DNA from: JAHJDO01 sp964437505 | GTDB lineage: Bacteria; JAHJDO01 | Assembly: GCA_964437505.1 (NCBI GenBank) | Contig: CAYTGU010000001.1 | Coordinates: 1-64,000, forward strand | Length of the DNA stretch: 64,000 nt | Direction: 5' to 3' | Part shown: positions 34,670 through 44,334 of the stretch, in pieces | Layout: each line of letters opens with the position of its first letter | Numbering within the stretch: position 1 is the stretch's first letter | Notes under the pieces: generated by a model | What the model was told of the DNA's origin: nothing | The model's database searches: none | What the model saw: the letters and a program-made list of their open reading frames with translations, nothing else | Position numbers and translations under genes: made by a program

Positions 34670-37173
34670 TCTTTATACCTCAATTGCAACAGTAAAATAC
34701 CTAAAAGACTGAAAACGCCTATACCCACCAACATAAAAGCTACGTTCCACAATCTCGGCTTATACCAAAACTCAATAGAAACCGGACCTTTCTTATTTAC
34801 AAATAGCCCCCGGAAAATACCATTTACTGCAAACACAGGAGTTTCTTTGCCATCAACATTTGCTCTCCATCCCGCCATATAAGAATCAGCCAAAACAATC
34901 ACACCGGGATATGGAACATCATATTCAATATATACATGATTCGATGTTAAACGAAATGAACGAAGTTTTCCTCTATTATTCCCGCCGGCTCTGTTACCCT
35001 CTGCATTTTCAGGAAGAAAAGATTTGTATTTTTCCTCTATATAAGCAGTATCCTTCGTCTCTGCAAGGCGTGAAATCATACCAATTGCTTCATCTTGATC
35101 TCGAACAAATCTCACTCCAGGAAGAAAAAATACCCGTTCACCTGCTGAAGTATTTTCAAATATTCTAACATTAGTTTTCGGATCTTCATAAATTTTTCTT
35201 ATTGACGGTCCATGGTTTAAAAAGTAATCCCCGACTGAAATGTAATATTTTACCGCTAATAATTCAAATACCTTACGAAGATTAGGAAAATCAGGCGTAT
35301 AATTATGACTGCCAATAAAAAAAAGGAACGTTGATGATAATTTTCGATCCACAAATAATTGAAAAAATTTCCAGTTTTGTTGTGATTGTAATGATGCAAT
35401 GACATTTATACTCGAAAATCCCAGTAGACCACTTATATTACCCCATAAAAAATTGGTCTCTCCAAAACAACGTTTACCATTATGCGATAGCTGCCGCAAT
35501 TTATTTACATAAGGAGCAGGGGTCAAAAAATCATAACGCTTAGGTTGACCGGGATAAAAATTAAAAATAATTAATTGCATTACAGCGCTGCTCAAAAGAG
35601 ATACAAAGAATAGCTTTCTAAGCATCCGTCCCCGAAACAATACGAGCATAATAAACAAAAGTATATAGAATATTGCTCCCATACAAGTGGCAAATTCTAC
35701 TCCACCCTTTATTGCATTGGGATAATAAGAGACTATTTGGATCACAAACCCTGAAAAGGCCAATAACTCAAACCGTTTTAATGACCCGGGAAATTTACGA
35801 TGTATTATATAAAATGAAAACGGAATAAAAGCGAACCAAAAAAGTCCAGTGAAAAGAGGCAGTCTCTCAAATAATGTACGACGAAAAAGCAAATTATATA
35901 ACACATCACCTTCTCCGATGCGGAAATAAAAATACGGGTACAGTGAAATTACAACAGAAATGAATATAATCCAGGCTGGGATAACCCTTCGAAAAAATTT
36001 AGCTGGGTTATTGCATAAGAAAGCAAATCCAAAACCTGCCAAGAGTGCCCAACCAAAAGCAGTAAGAAATCCTGCATAGGCAAAGTTTATTCTATTGATG
36101 AGCGGAAGCTGCTCAAGAAGGGTAAAAGGGAAAAATCCAAGAAGTTTACACTGTAGGACAAACCATAAGAATATTAAAATGGTCTGAGTAGTCTTAGGGC
36201 GTCTTTTGAAAATATACACAATACCGGCCACGGAAAAGAAACTAATCATAGACGGCAGAGAACACATGAGTAACATTCCTGGATGAAAAGCATAAGGAAC
36301 AAAAAAGTTTCTAAAATTTGGCATATTATAATGATAACTTCTAACCACATTGTGCTGGGGAGCCTGAGCAACATAATCTAAAAACGTCAACCACTCCGGA
36401 GCGGCTAAGAGAATTCCAATCAGCATAAGCAGGATTATACCCATTGTTGTTTTCCATACATGCTTACAGAAAATCATTTTCAACAATACATAGCCAGCTA
36501 TAAATAAAGCACCTATCAGGGTAGGACTGGGATGCCCGGCGGCACATAAAGCATAGGTGCCGAAAACAATCAAGGGTATTTTCCATTTCCAAGCAGGTTC
36601 TTGGAAACTTCGCTCAATAGCATATAAGAGAAGAAATACCCATGGGACTGGGCTTGTAAGTGTATTAACTGCTAAATATCCATAAAAATATGTACAGCTC
36701 ATCATCGCCAGTGAGACAAACAAGGCGAAACGGGGTGAAAATCCGGTAATGCTAAAAAATAAATAGGCAAAATAAATAATTAAGATTAAATTAAGAATAT
36801 CCACTATATCCCACCACAGATACGGTATAGATAGGTATAACGGACTAAATGCAGATAGTAAGCCGGAAACTTTATTAGCAAAATATGGCTGCCCAATACC
36901 TTGATAGGGGTTCCAAAAAGGAAATTCACCTGAAAAAATAGATCGTTTACCAAATATTCTTAGACTGTCTTCATAACAAGATCCCCATGGATCCATTGTA
37001 CCTGAACTAGAAAAAACCGCTCCATCATATCCATATGCTCCGGAAGGCAACACACCTTCGCACATAGGCTTAAAAGTATATCCTGACATAATTACGGGGA
37101 GAAAAACTGCTAGAGCAACAAAAAAAATCATTAAAAAAGAAAATATTTTAGTCTTCGTACTAATATTGCTCAT
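34666..37173 (-). CDS. YfhO-family polytopic membrane protein
   Basis: 835 residues: a N-terminal membrane segment, a long outer loop with SGTMDPWGSCYEDSL and FWNPYQGIGQPYFAN, about twelve segments, and a soluble C-terminus with VLADSYMAGWRANVDGKETP, the YfhO end motif. A final membrane segment follows (IGVFSLLGILLL). Pairs with the DPM-type GT2 directly downstream, whose start it overlaps by 4 bases. Confidence 0.8.
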   Translation of the reverse strand: MSNISTKTKIFSFLMIFFVALAVFLPVIMSGYTFKPMCEGVLPSGAYGYDGAVFSSSGTMDPWGSCYEDSLRIFGKRSIFSGEFPFWNPYQGIGQPYFANKVSGLLSAFSPLYLSIPYLWWDIVDILNLILIIYFAYLFFSITGFSPRFALFVSLAMMSCTYFYGYLAVNTLTSPVPWVFLLLYAIERSFQEPAWKWKIPLIVFGTYALCAAGHPSPTLIGALFIAGYVLLKMIFCKHVWKTTMGIILLMLIGILLAAPEWLTFLDYVAQAPQHNVVRSYHYNMPNFRNFFVPYAFHPGMLLMCSLPSMISFFSVAGIVYIFKRRPKTTQTILIFLWFVLQCKLLGFFPFTLLEQLPLINRINFAYAGFLTAFGWALLAGFGFAFLCNNPAKFFRRVIPAWIIFISVVISLYPYFYFRIGEGDVLYNLLFRRTLFERLPLFTGLFWFAFIPFSFYIIHRKFPGSLKRFELLAFSGFVIQIVSYYPNAIKGGVEFATCMGAIFYILLFIMLVLFRGRMLRKLFFVSLLSSAVMQLIIFNFYPGQPKRYDFLTPAPYVNKLRQLSHNGKRCFGETNFLWGNISGLLGFSSINVIASLQSQQNWKFFQLFVDRKLSSTFLFFIGSHNYTPDFPNLRKVFELLAVKYYISVGDYFLNHGPSIRKIYEDPKTNVRIFENTSAGERVFFLPGVRFVRDQDEAIGMISRLAETKDTAYIEEKYKSFLPENAEGNRAGGNNRGKLRSFRLTSNHVYIEYDVPYPGVIVLADSYMAGWRANVDGKETPVFAVNGIFRGLFVNKKGPVSIEFWYKPRLWNVAFMLVGIGVFSLLGILLLQLRYKE

Positions 37174-37177
37174 AATT

Positions 37178-37423
37178 CTACTTTCTCTTAGTTCCCATAG
37201 TTTTTTTGCAACTTCTAACTGTATGGATAAGCCAAATTAAAGGAATAAGAAAGGTATATTTCCAATAGAGACTATTCTTATCTAAAAATGTTAATTGCAA
37301 AGTAATGTATTTTACATCTAACCTCTCCTTTCCTTTTATCAAATCTAACCCATGTTCAGGAATAATCATTGAAACATCCATAAACCTATTCCATCTCCTG
37401 ACAAGTTCAACGGTGATTTTCTC
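37178..37423 (-). pseudogene. GT4 gene fragment (partial copy of 38310-39506)
   Basis: A 223-base stretch (37201-37423) aligns without gaps to 39231-39453 in the complete GT4 gene. Both encode the same region (VELVRRW, DVKYITL, LTFLDKNSLYWKYTFLIP in the fragment). In the copy a TAA stands at 37424-37426 just before the match, and the frame ends 23 bases after it (TMGTKRK). The copy lacks both the true N-terminus and the whole catalytic half, so it is not a working enzyme. The rest of the gap, up to 37524, shows nothing recognisable. Confidence 0.78.
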
Positions 37424-37524
37424 TTATAATCAAAGTAAGCTGCTCCGTAATTCAAAGCTTCAATTGGAGTGTTTAAGGTAATAGGAATATTTTTAAAATT
37501 AATTTTTACTTTTTACCTTATAAT

Positions 37525-38286
37525 TCATTTGTTTCTATTTTTTGTAAGTTGTACACATGCCGTGCCGTACCCTTTCAAAGAGGGCAAAAAGACCGGAGAT
37601 TCCAAAAAGGCCTTTTCTTTATCAACCGGGACCCACCTTCTTCTGAAAATATAATATTCTTCTTTAACGATAAAGAATTTTTCAATCAGTTTATTAAACC
37701 TTTTTTCGTCGTAAATTCTTAGGTCACCATTGGGAGTAATTATATCTTCATTACCAATCATTGTTGTAACAAATACTACCCCTCCTGCTCGCAACACTCT
37801 TTTTAATTCTCCCATTGCTTTAAAATCACCATCCTCATAGACAGTATCTTTGTATGCACCTAAACCTATATGTTCAATAACTGAAATCACGGCTATACAG
37901 TCAAAATAATTATCGGGAAAAGGCAATTTTAAAGCATCACCTTGTATGAATTTTATATTCTTTGGTAATTTCTCAAAATATGGGCGACCATCTATACCAA
38001 AGGTTTTACCAAATTTGGCAAGTTCATATATAAAAAGGCTTGAGGTACAACCGATTTCAAGAATTTTTGCGTTTTTATTAAGGTGCAGATTCTTAAGCAC
38101 GAATTGCCATTCTATTAGTCTAGAATAATCAAATCCCAAATAAGGTAAGATGCGATAAACCCACATCTTAAGAATAAATCTCTGTCTTCCCAGATATCCA
38201 CCTTTAATATTTTTAAAATTTCTTGCTAAAAAACCGGCAATTTTATGCTTCCAGCTTATTCTCTGTCGAGTAGGTCGAGTAGACAT
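37525..38286 (-). CDS. SAM-dependent methyltransferase (class I)
   Basis: 253 residues. Motif I ILEIGCTSSLFIYEL, then GRPYFEKLP, IQGDALKLPFPD and AVISVIEHIG fit a methyltransferase_11/25 type. No zinc ribbon. An AGGAGG ribosome binding site stands 9 bases before the start. It lies between a GT4 gene and its truncated copy. Substrate unknown. Confidence 0.83.
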   Translation of the reverse strand: MSTRPTRQRISWKHKIAGFLARNFKNIKGGYLGRQRFILKMWVYRILPYLGFDYSRLIEWQFVLKNLHLNKNAKILEIGCTSSLFIYELAKFGKTFGIDGRPYFEKLPKNIKFIQGDALKLPFPDNYFDCIAVISVIEHIGLGAYKDTVYEDGDFKAMGELKRVLRAGGVVFVTTMIGNEDIITPNGDLRIYDEKRFNKLIEKFFIVKEEYYIFRRRWVPVDKEKAFLESPVFLPSLKGYGTACVQLTKNRNK

Positions 38287-38309
38287 CTTTTATATCCTCC
38301 TATGGTTAT

Positions 38310-39506
38310 TTAAGTTTTTTGACTAAAAACTTTTGTGCCGTTTATCCTTTCATATGCTTTTGAGGCTACAAAATCCCAATCATATTGCCTAGCAAAATTA
38401 TATGCTCTTTCAGCACGTAAAATTCTTAATTTTTCGTCTGATAATAAATTCAGAATTTCTTTTACGAACCTGGCAACATTGCCTTTTGGTACGGTAATTA
38501 TTGTATCTTTATATACTGATTTGTATACAGGTAAATCCCAAGCGATTACCGGAAGCTTGCATGCAATTGCTTCCAAGATAGAAATAGCAAAACCTTCTTC
38601 ATAGCTTGGGAAAATAAATATCTTGGACGATTTCATTAAAGCGTATTTTACAGCTTCGTCTTTAAATCCAACCATTTCGATTCGACCATTTAAGTTAGCT
38701 TCAGAAATTAAATAATTTAATTTAGCCATATCTTTCTGAAGACCAGTTCCAATAATCAAAAGTTTAACTTTTTTAATTTTTCTTGAAACTTCTTCCCAAA
38801 TTTTGGGTAAGTAAAATATTCCTTTGGTAGCACTGAGCCGTGCCATAAAACAGGCATCATAAACAGTATCATCGTCAGGGGCGATAGCGTCTATATTTCC
38901 AAAATCAATTCCGGCACCTAAAATATAAAGTTTTTTTTCATCAAACCCCATTTTTATAAGTGAATTTTCAACATCTTTATTTAAAACAAAAATTATATCG
39001 GCTCTTTTCCTAATTAGCCAGAAGCTAAAATTTTGAAATATATATGAGGCTGTATTAGAAAAAAAAGAAAATCCGCCTTCTCTCCTTAAGGGAGAATCTA
39101 TTATATGAAATATTGAAACAATCCAATCTATTTCTTTATCTCTAATTTTTAATAAAAATGCAGGGATAATATTACAAAAAAAATCTCCGGAAGAAAATAT
39201 CTTTTTATCTTCAATATTGATATTTAATGTTTTTCTGCAACTTCTGACTGTATGGATGAACCAAATTACAGGAATAAGAAATGTATATTTCCAATAGAGA
39301 CTATTCTTATCTAAAAACGTTAACGGCAAACTAATGTATTTTATATCCAGCTTTTCCTTTGTTTGTAACAAATCTATTCCATTTTCAGGAATTACTACTG
39401 TAATTTCAATAAATCTCTTCCACCTTCTAATAAGTTCAACGATTGTTTTCTCCCCTCCAGCAAGATGCTTAGCCCCGCCAATAACCTGATTAAAAAACAC
39501 AAGCAT
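38310..39506 (-). CDS. Glycosyltransferase family 4
   Basis: 398 residues. N-terminal half (VFFNQVIGGAKHLAGGEKTIVEL, VIPENGIDLL) and donor half with FMARLSATKGIFYLPK and the E-x7-E pair in YEEGFAISILEAIACKLPV. Complete, in contrast to the fragment at 37178, to which residues about 18-92 correspond. Donor unknown. Confidence 0.88.
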   Translation of the reverse strand: MLVFFNQVIGGAKHLAGGEKTIVELIRRWKRFIEITVVIPENGIDLLQTKEKLDIKYISLPLTFLDKNSLYWKYTFLIPVIWFIHTVRSCRKTLNINIEDKKIFSSGDFFCNIIPAFLLKIRDKEIDWIVSIFHIIDSPLRREGGFSFFSNTASYIFQNFSFWLIRKRADIIFVLNKDVENSLIKMGFDEKKLYILGAGIDFGNIDAIAPDDDTVYDACFMARLSATKGIFYLPKIWEEVSRKIKKVKLLIIGTGLQKDMAKLNYLISEANLNGRIEMVGFKDEAVKYALMKSSKIFIFPSYEEGFAISILEAIACKLPVIAWDLPVYKSVYKDTIITVPKGNVARFVKEILNLLSDEKLRILRAERAYNFARQYDWDFVASKAYERINGTKVFSQKT

Positions 39507-39521
39507 TATTTTAAAAACCCC

Positions 39522-40544
39522 TTATACTTTTAGACAGATATTTCTACTTCTAATTTTGCATTTAAGTATCTTTGAATTTACTTTATCTTTATAAATCTCC
39601 ACAAGTGGAATCAAAATTGCTCTGGGCATTATCACTGTACCTATGCTGAAAAACCAAAACTTTAAATTAAACAAATTCTGCCACCTATATTTTATCAGCA
39701 AAAAGATTTCCCTCAATAAATAGCCATATTTAGCCGCATAATTTCTAATCTGAACCAATCCGATATAATTGACAGCAACAAAATTTTTGATGCACTTTTC
39801 TCTGATACTTTTAAATTCTTCTTCATAAAAAACATTATTAAATAAATCAACCCAATTTTGAACCGGGGATTTCTCGTAAGCGATCAGGTTTTTCGATCCA
39901 CTGCTGGCCAATGCAGGGCAAGCCATACTGTAATTCTTTAATGAAACTACTTTATGTTTCTTAAATATAGAAGCAAAAGGATAGGTAAATTCTACAAATG
40001 GATCTTTATGAAATGGTATATCCATATATTCTCTTCTAAAAGCCAACCCAGCCGGATTATCCAACGTTTTAAAAACTGCGATGACTTTTTCCACTCCATC
40101 ATGTATAGATATGATCGTGTCCTTATATTTGTCATGCTGTTCTTTAACTCTTACAGGATGAAATATATCATCACCAAACCAATAATACGGGCGCGTTACA
40201 GCGCCAATATCGCCTGATAGTTTAAAAGCGTTGTATGTATTCAGTAAAGCATCTTTAGGAATTCTACTTTTTGCTGAGAGTAAATATATTATCTCGCCAG
40301 ATGCTCTCTGCTTGCACAGCTCTAAATTTTTGACATACCCAACATCAGTCTCATTTTTAAAAAAATTTATCCTTTTATCTTTAAAACTTTTTACAATCTC
40401 CTCAGTATTATCTTCTGAATTATTATCTGATATAATTATTTCATAATTAGTAAAACTCTGAGCTAAAACATCCTGTATAGTTTGTCTAATATAACACCCC
40501 ATATTATATGCGGGTATACATACACTAAATTTTAAGTCATCCAT
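39522..40544 (-). CDS. GT2-like glycosyltransferase with lost DXD motif
   Basis: 340 residues. FSVCIPAYNMGCYIRQTI at 6-23, IIISDNNSEDNTEE at 36-49 and GEIIYLLSAKSRIPKDAL at 83-100 follow the GT2 plan, but where the metal-binding DXD should be (about 89-93) the sequence is SAKSR. Length is normal. Either it uses a different metal arrangement or it is inactive/regulatory. Sits between a GT4 and a radical SAM gene. Confidence 0.75.
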   Translation of the reverse strand: MDDLKFSVCIPAYNMGCYIRQTIQDVLAQSFTNYEIIISDNNSEDNTEEIVKSFKDKRINFFKNETDVGYVKNLELCKQRASGEIIYLLSAKSRIPKDALLNTYNAFKLSGDIGAVTRPYYWFGDDIFHPVRVKEQHDKYKDTIISIHDGVEKVIAVFKTLDNPAGLAFRREYMDIPFHKDPFVEFTYPFASIFKKHKVVSLKNYSMACPALASSGSKNLIAYEKSPVQNWVDLFNNVFYEEEFKSIREKCIKNFVAVNYIGLVQIRNYAAKYGYLLREIFLLIKYRWQNLFNLKFWFFSIGTVIMPRAILIPLVEIYKDKVNSKILKCKIRSRNICLKV

Positions 40545-40573
40545 AATTGATTGTTTGCACTCACTTTTTATAT

Positions 40574-42004
40574 TTAAGAAAATTGCACTATTGATTTCCC
40601 AGAGAATAAAAAAGGCAACGCACTCCTGTAGAGGTGTTTATCATATTTTATTCTCGAAGGGAATCTGAGATAATAAAGCAACAACCGAGAGAAAAAAGAA
40701 GGACTTAAGTAATATTTGCGCAATGCACGTGCCCTTGCCTTTTCTAAATATTTCAATGTTAACCCTTTGGGAACATATTTAGGCCAGCAGGAAAAATCCT
40801 TGCCTAATTTCCCGGAAATAAACTGGTCAATAAGATCCACGGGAATAATCTTCTCCTTTATAGCCTGCCCATATAATTCAGAACCTGGCAAGGGACAAGT
40901 CAAATGTATCCCCATCATGTCAGCTTTTGAAATAAAAGGATAGCTGGCGGTTCTTTCAATCTCCTTTTCACCCTCTGATGGGAATCCTAACATTAAAAAG
41001 ATGCTGGAGCGAATTCCAACTCGACGACAAACTTTTATCGCCTTAAAAATGGTTTCATCAGATACTTTTTTCTTAATCACTTCATTTCTGATTCTAGGAT
41101 CGCCACTTTCTACTCCTAAAAACAACTCACGGCAACCTGATTTTTTCATCAATTTAACTAACTCTAAATTAAGACAATCAGGCCTTGTCATTGCTGTCCA
41201 TGATATCTTTAACTTTCTTTCAATAATCCCTTTACACACTTCAGCAGCGTTCTTCTGATTCAATGTCATTGCATCATCCCCGAAAGTGTACTCGCCATGC
41301 GAGATAGGATAATTTTTTTCAATCTCATCAACTATATTTTTCGCTGAATGATACCTTACGTATCTACGAGACTCTGGTTTGCAACAAAAAGTACAAGCAA
41401 AAGGACAGCCTCGAGAGCTAATTATCGTAATTGATGCCTTCCTTTTTCCAACTTTATCCCATGGGTTACCGTATTCCTCGAAATCAATTAAACTATAATC
41501 CGGAAACGGAAGACTGTCCAAATCCTTCACATAACCGCCATCATACAAGCCAGAAATTTTCTCGCTTCTATCTAGCTTCTTCAGTATTTCTAGCATAATT
41601 AGTTCGCCCTCACCTTTAACGCCAAAATCAAAAGACGGATATCTCTGAATAAAAGTAGGATCCGTGCATACATGAGTACCACCACAGCCAACAATAATGT
41701 ATGGCATTTTCTTCTTTATTTCTCTTGCTAATGGCACGGCGGTAATAGTAGTAGGGGTCAGGATAGAAATACCAACAATCCGGGGATTTATATTTTTTAT
41801 ATATCTTATGGTTTCTGACAAAGACAAGCTTTTTAAACCAATATTTAAAATTTTACAGTTATATCCCATTGAATTCAAATACGTAGCAATATACATCGGG
41901 CCAATAGCAGGACATGATGCCTCATCTCCTTTAGGAATGTAATTTTCCCCTTCTTTAAATTGTAGAGGAGCCGGCATAAAAAGTACATCAACCTTCTTTT
42001 TCAT
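40574..42004 (-). CDS. B12-binding-domain radical SAM protein
   Basis: 476 residues. Cobalamin-type domain (IVGCGGTHVCTDPTFI, VKGEGELIMLEIL) and CX3CX2C in SSRGCPFACTFCCKPE. A perfect AGGAGG ribosome binding site precedes the ATG, stronger than most in the locus. Third of the four, directly after rfbH on the transcript. Could act on the dideoxysugar pathway or its product; not proven. Confidence 0.87.
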   Translation of the reverse strand: MKKKVDVLFMPAPLQFKEGENYIPKGDEASCPAIGPMYIATYLNSMGYNCKILNIGLKSLSLSETIRYIKNINPRIVGISILTPTTITAVPLAREIKKKMPYIIVGCGGTHVCTDPTFIQRYPSFDFGVKGEGELIMLEILKKLDRSEKISGLYDGGYVKDLDSLPFPDYSLIDFEEYGNPWDKVGKRKASITIISSRGCPFACTFCCKPESRRYVRYHSAKNIVDEIEKNYPISHGEYTFGDDAMTLNQKNAAEVCKGIIERKLKISWTAMTRPDCLNLELVKLMKKSGCRELFLGVESGDPRIRNEVIKKKVSDETIFKAIKVCRRVGIRSSIFLMLGFPSEGEKEIERTASYPFISKADMMGIHLTCPLPGSELYGQAIKEKIIPVDLIDQFISGKLGKDFSCWPKYVPKGLTLKYLEKARARALRKYYLSPSFFSRLLLYYLRFPSRIKYDKHLYRSALPFLFSGKSIVQFS

Positions 42005-42036
42005 TATTTCCTCCTGATATATTGTTCATAATAGTT

Positions 42037-43350
42037 TTAAGAAATGGTTCTGATAAACTCTGTAATTTTCCCAATCATAAAATCCAGTTTTATCTGGCCA
42101 ATACCAGGGTAAACTCCTATCCAAAACAAGTTATTCATTACCAAATCTGTGTTTTTCAAATCACCAAAAATACGATATTTTATATTTTCATAAGCTGGCT
42201 GCTTAATAAAGCTGCTTCCGAAAAGCATTCTGGTCGCAATTTTATTTTTTTCCAAATATTTTACAATCTCATCACGGCCAAAAGGACTATTTTTTTTCAC
42301 TAGAAGTGGAAACCCAAACCAGCTTGGCTCTGAGTTTTTTGTTACTTGAGGTAATAAAAAATACTTTTCATGTTTTTTAAAATACTCATAAAGAAAACTG
42401 AAATTTCTTTTTCTTGTTTTAATGAACTCCGGCAGTTTTTTTAATTGAGCAACGCCAATTGCCGCCTGCATATCAGTAGCTTTTAGATTATACCCAATAT
42501 GCGAATAAACATATTTGTGGTCATAGCCAAAAGGAAGCTTGCCGAATTGTTGAAAAAATCTTTTACCGCAAGTATTGTTTTTCCCAGGCTCGCACCAACA
42601 ATCTCTCCCCCAATCTCTAAAAGAAAGTATTATTTTTTTTAGCAGGGAGTCATTGGTAAGAACAGCCCCGCCTTCACCCATTGTTATATGATGAGCAGGA
42701 TAAAAGCTGCATGTGGATATATGACCAAAACTTCCTGTAAGCTTGCCTTTGTATTTAGAGCCTAAGGCATCGCAATTATCTTCGCAAAACCAGAGATTAT
42801 ATTTTTTTACTATTTTCATAATTTTGCTAAGGTTAGCAGGATTCCCAAGTGTATGGGCGATAAAAATTGCTTTAGTCCTTTTAGAAATTGCTTTTTCAAT
42901 TTTATTTGTATCAATATTATAGGTTCCAAGCGCTATATCAACAAAAACAGGAACTAAATTATTTTGAATTATTGGATTTAAAGTTGTAGGAAAACCACAA
43001 GCAGGGGTGATGATCTCATCTCCTGGCTTAAGCCTCCGTTCTTTCAATAAGGGAGAGGTTAAAGCCGATATAGCTAAAAGATTTGCCGAAGATCCAGAAT
43101 TGGTAAGCACACAATGTTTAACACCTAAAAATTCAGCAAATTCTTTTTCAAATTGCCGCGCATACCTTCCAACAGTAAGCCAGAAGTCTAAAGAGGAATC
43201 TACCAAATTTATCATTTCTTTTTCATCATAAACTCTGCCAGCATAGGGAATTACTGTTTCGCCAGGTATAAATTTTCCCTTCTGCTTTTCGTAATAAAAC
43301 TCTATAACCTTTTTTAATATCTGCTTTCGTAGTTTTTCTTGATTATTCAT
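42037..43350 (-). CDS. rfbH: CDP-4-keto-6-deoxyglucose 3-dehydrase (E1), RfbH
   Basis: 437-residue PMP- and [2Fe-2S]-dependent enzyme that removes the 3-OH to make 3,6-dideoxyhexoses. The PLP Lys is replaced by His (SFYPAHH, H220), the hallmark of E1. All four cluster ligands are at the family spacing: C193, C251, C253 and C261 (C-x57-C-x-C-x7-C). It needs an NADH reductase partner (E3, RfbI/AscD), which is not in the window, and CDP-4-keto-6-deoxyglucose from the RfbF/RfbG steps. An SDR follows upstream that could reduce the product. Identity is very secure. Confidence 0.95.
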   Translation of the reverse strand: MNNQEKLRKQILKKVIEFYYEKQKGKFIPGETVIPYAGRVYDEKEMINLVDSSLDFWLTVGRYARQFEKEFAEFLGVKHCVLTNSGSSANLLAISALTSPLLKERRLKPGDEIITPACGFPTTLNPIIQNNLVPVFVDIALGTYNIDTNKIEKAISKRTKAIFIAHTLGNPANLSKIMKIVKKYNLWFCEDNCDALGSKYKGKLTGSFGHISTCSFYPAHHITMGEGGAVLTNDSLLKKIILSFRDWGRDCWCEPGKNNTCGKRFFQQFGKLPFGYDHKYVYSHIGYNLKATDMQAAIGVAQLKKLPEFIKTRKRNFSFLYEYFKKHEKYFLLPQVTKNSEPSWFGFPLLVKKNSPFGRDEIVKYLEKNKIATRMLFGSSFIKQPAYENIKYRIFGDLKNTDLVMNNLFWIGVYPGIGQIKLDFMIGKITEFIRTIS

Positions 43351-43353
43351 AGT

Positions 43354-44292
43354 CTATACATCTGTTCGACAATATTTAATATATTCATCTCTAGCAATTG
43401 TCTCTCTATCAATTTTATCAAGATTAGCCTTGTACCAGGAATATAGTTCTTTCAGGGCTTGGTCAAAAGGGATAAAATTAAAACTATTTAGTTCTTCCAA
43501 CAATCTTGTGTTATTCCCACTATATTCTGTGCTTAATCCCGGGTTTTTAATAACAATTTCAGAAGGTTTTTCTGCAATTTGATTAATCTTATTGGCAATT
43601 GTCACTAAATCTATAGTTTTTCCAGTAACTATATTATAAAACTTGTGCTTAGCTTTATGATTTACGAAATATTCTATAATTTTCACTAGGTCATTGATAT
43701 ACAGATAATCAAAGTAAACATTCTGATTGATAGTTATTGGTAGGTTAAAAAGATTTTTTACAATCGCATTGGATATAAATTTGAATTCGTAATCTTCATA
43801 TTTCCCAAAAACCCCAAAAAGTCGCAAATTAACAATCTTTTCAGAGTTCATTATGCCTTGGGAACAAACATACTTGGAAAAACCATAGTCATCTGCTGGA
43901 ACATATGTATCAAAATAATCCTCCTCCATACGTGGTTTGTAGTGACGTATGTCATATTCTGCTCCGCTTCCTAAGTGAATCATGTGCTTCGCCTTTTTTA
44001 GAGATTGAACCAGATTAAAAAACACACGCAGATTTTTTGAAACAATATCACTTCTTCCGGCGTCATATGCAGTTTTTCTGGAGCCACCAATACTGGCGCA
44101 GTGAACAATAATATCAATATTATTACTATCGATAAATTCAGCGACTTTCTTAGTATCTAATAACTCCAGTGTACCATGGTAAGGATAAAATAATGAATAT
44201 TTCTCTTTATCTACGTTTAAATATTCAATTAGATTTTTTCCTATAAATCCATTTCCACCAGTTATTAATATATTTAAATTTTTTCGATTCAT
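43354..44292 (-). CDS. SDR sugar reductase/epimerase, possibly dideoxysugar 4-reductase
   Basis: 312 residues: ITGGNGFIGKN near the N-terminus, HLGSGAEYD, then YGFSK as the catalytic pair and NVYFDYLYINDLV. The pattern fits RfbJ/RfbS-type and GDP-sugar reductases. Next to rfbH (3-base gap), so reduction of the 4-keto 3,6-dideoxy intermediate (paratose/abequose-synthase or YerF-like role) is plausible. That substrate is inferred from context. Confidence 0.8.
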   Translation of the reverse strand: MNRKNLNILITGGNGFIGKNLIEYLNVDKEKYSLFYPYHGTLELLDTKKVAEFIDSNNIDIIVHCASIGGSRKTAYDAGRSDIVSKNLRVFFNLVQSLKKAKHMIHLGSGAEYDIRHYKPRMEEDYFDTYVPADDYGFSKYVCSQGIMNSEKIVNLRLFGVFGKYEDYEFKFISNAIVKNLFNLPITINQNVYFDYLYINDLVKIIEYFVNHKAKHKFYNIVTGKTIDLVTIANKINQIAEKPSEIVIKNPGLSTEYSGNNTRLLEELNSFNFIPFDQALKELYSWYKANLDKIDRETIARDEYIKYCRTDV

Positions 44293-44334
44293 ATTGCTAA
44301 AGAGTCTTACATAAATATCCGTTTAGTATTATAA

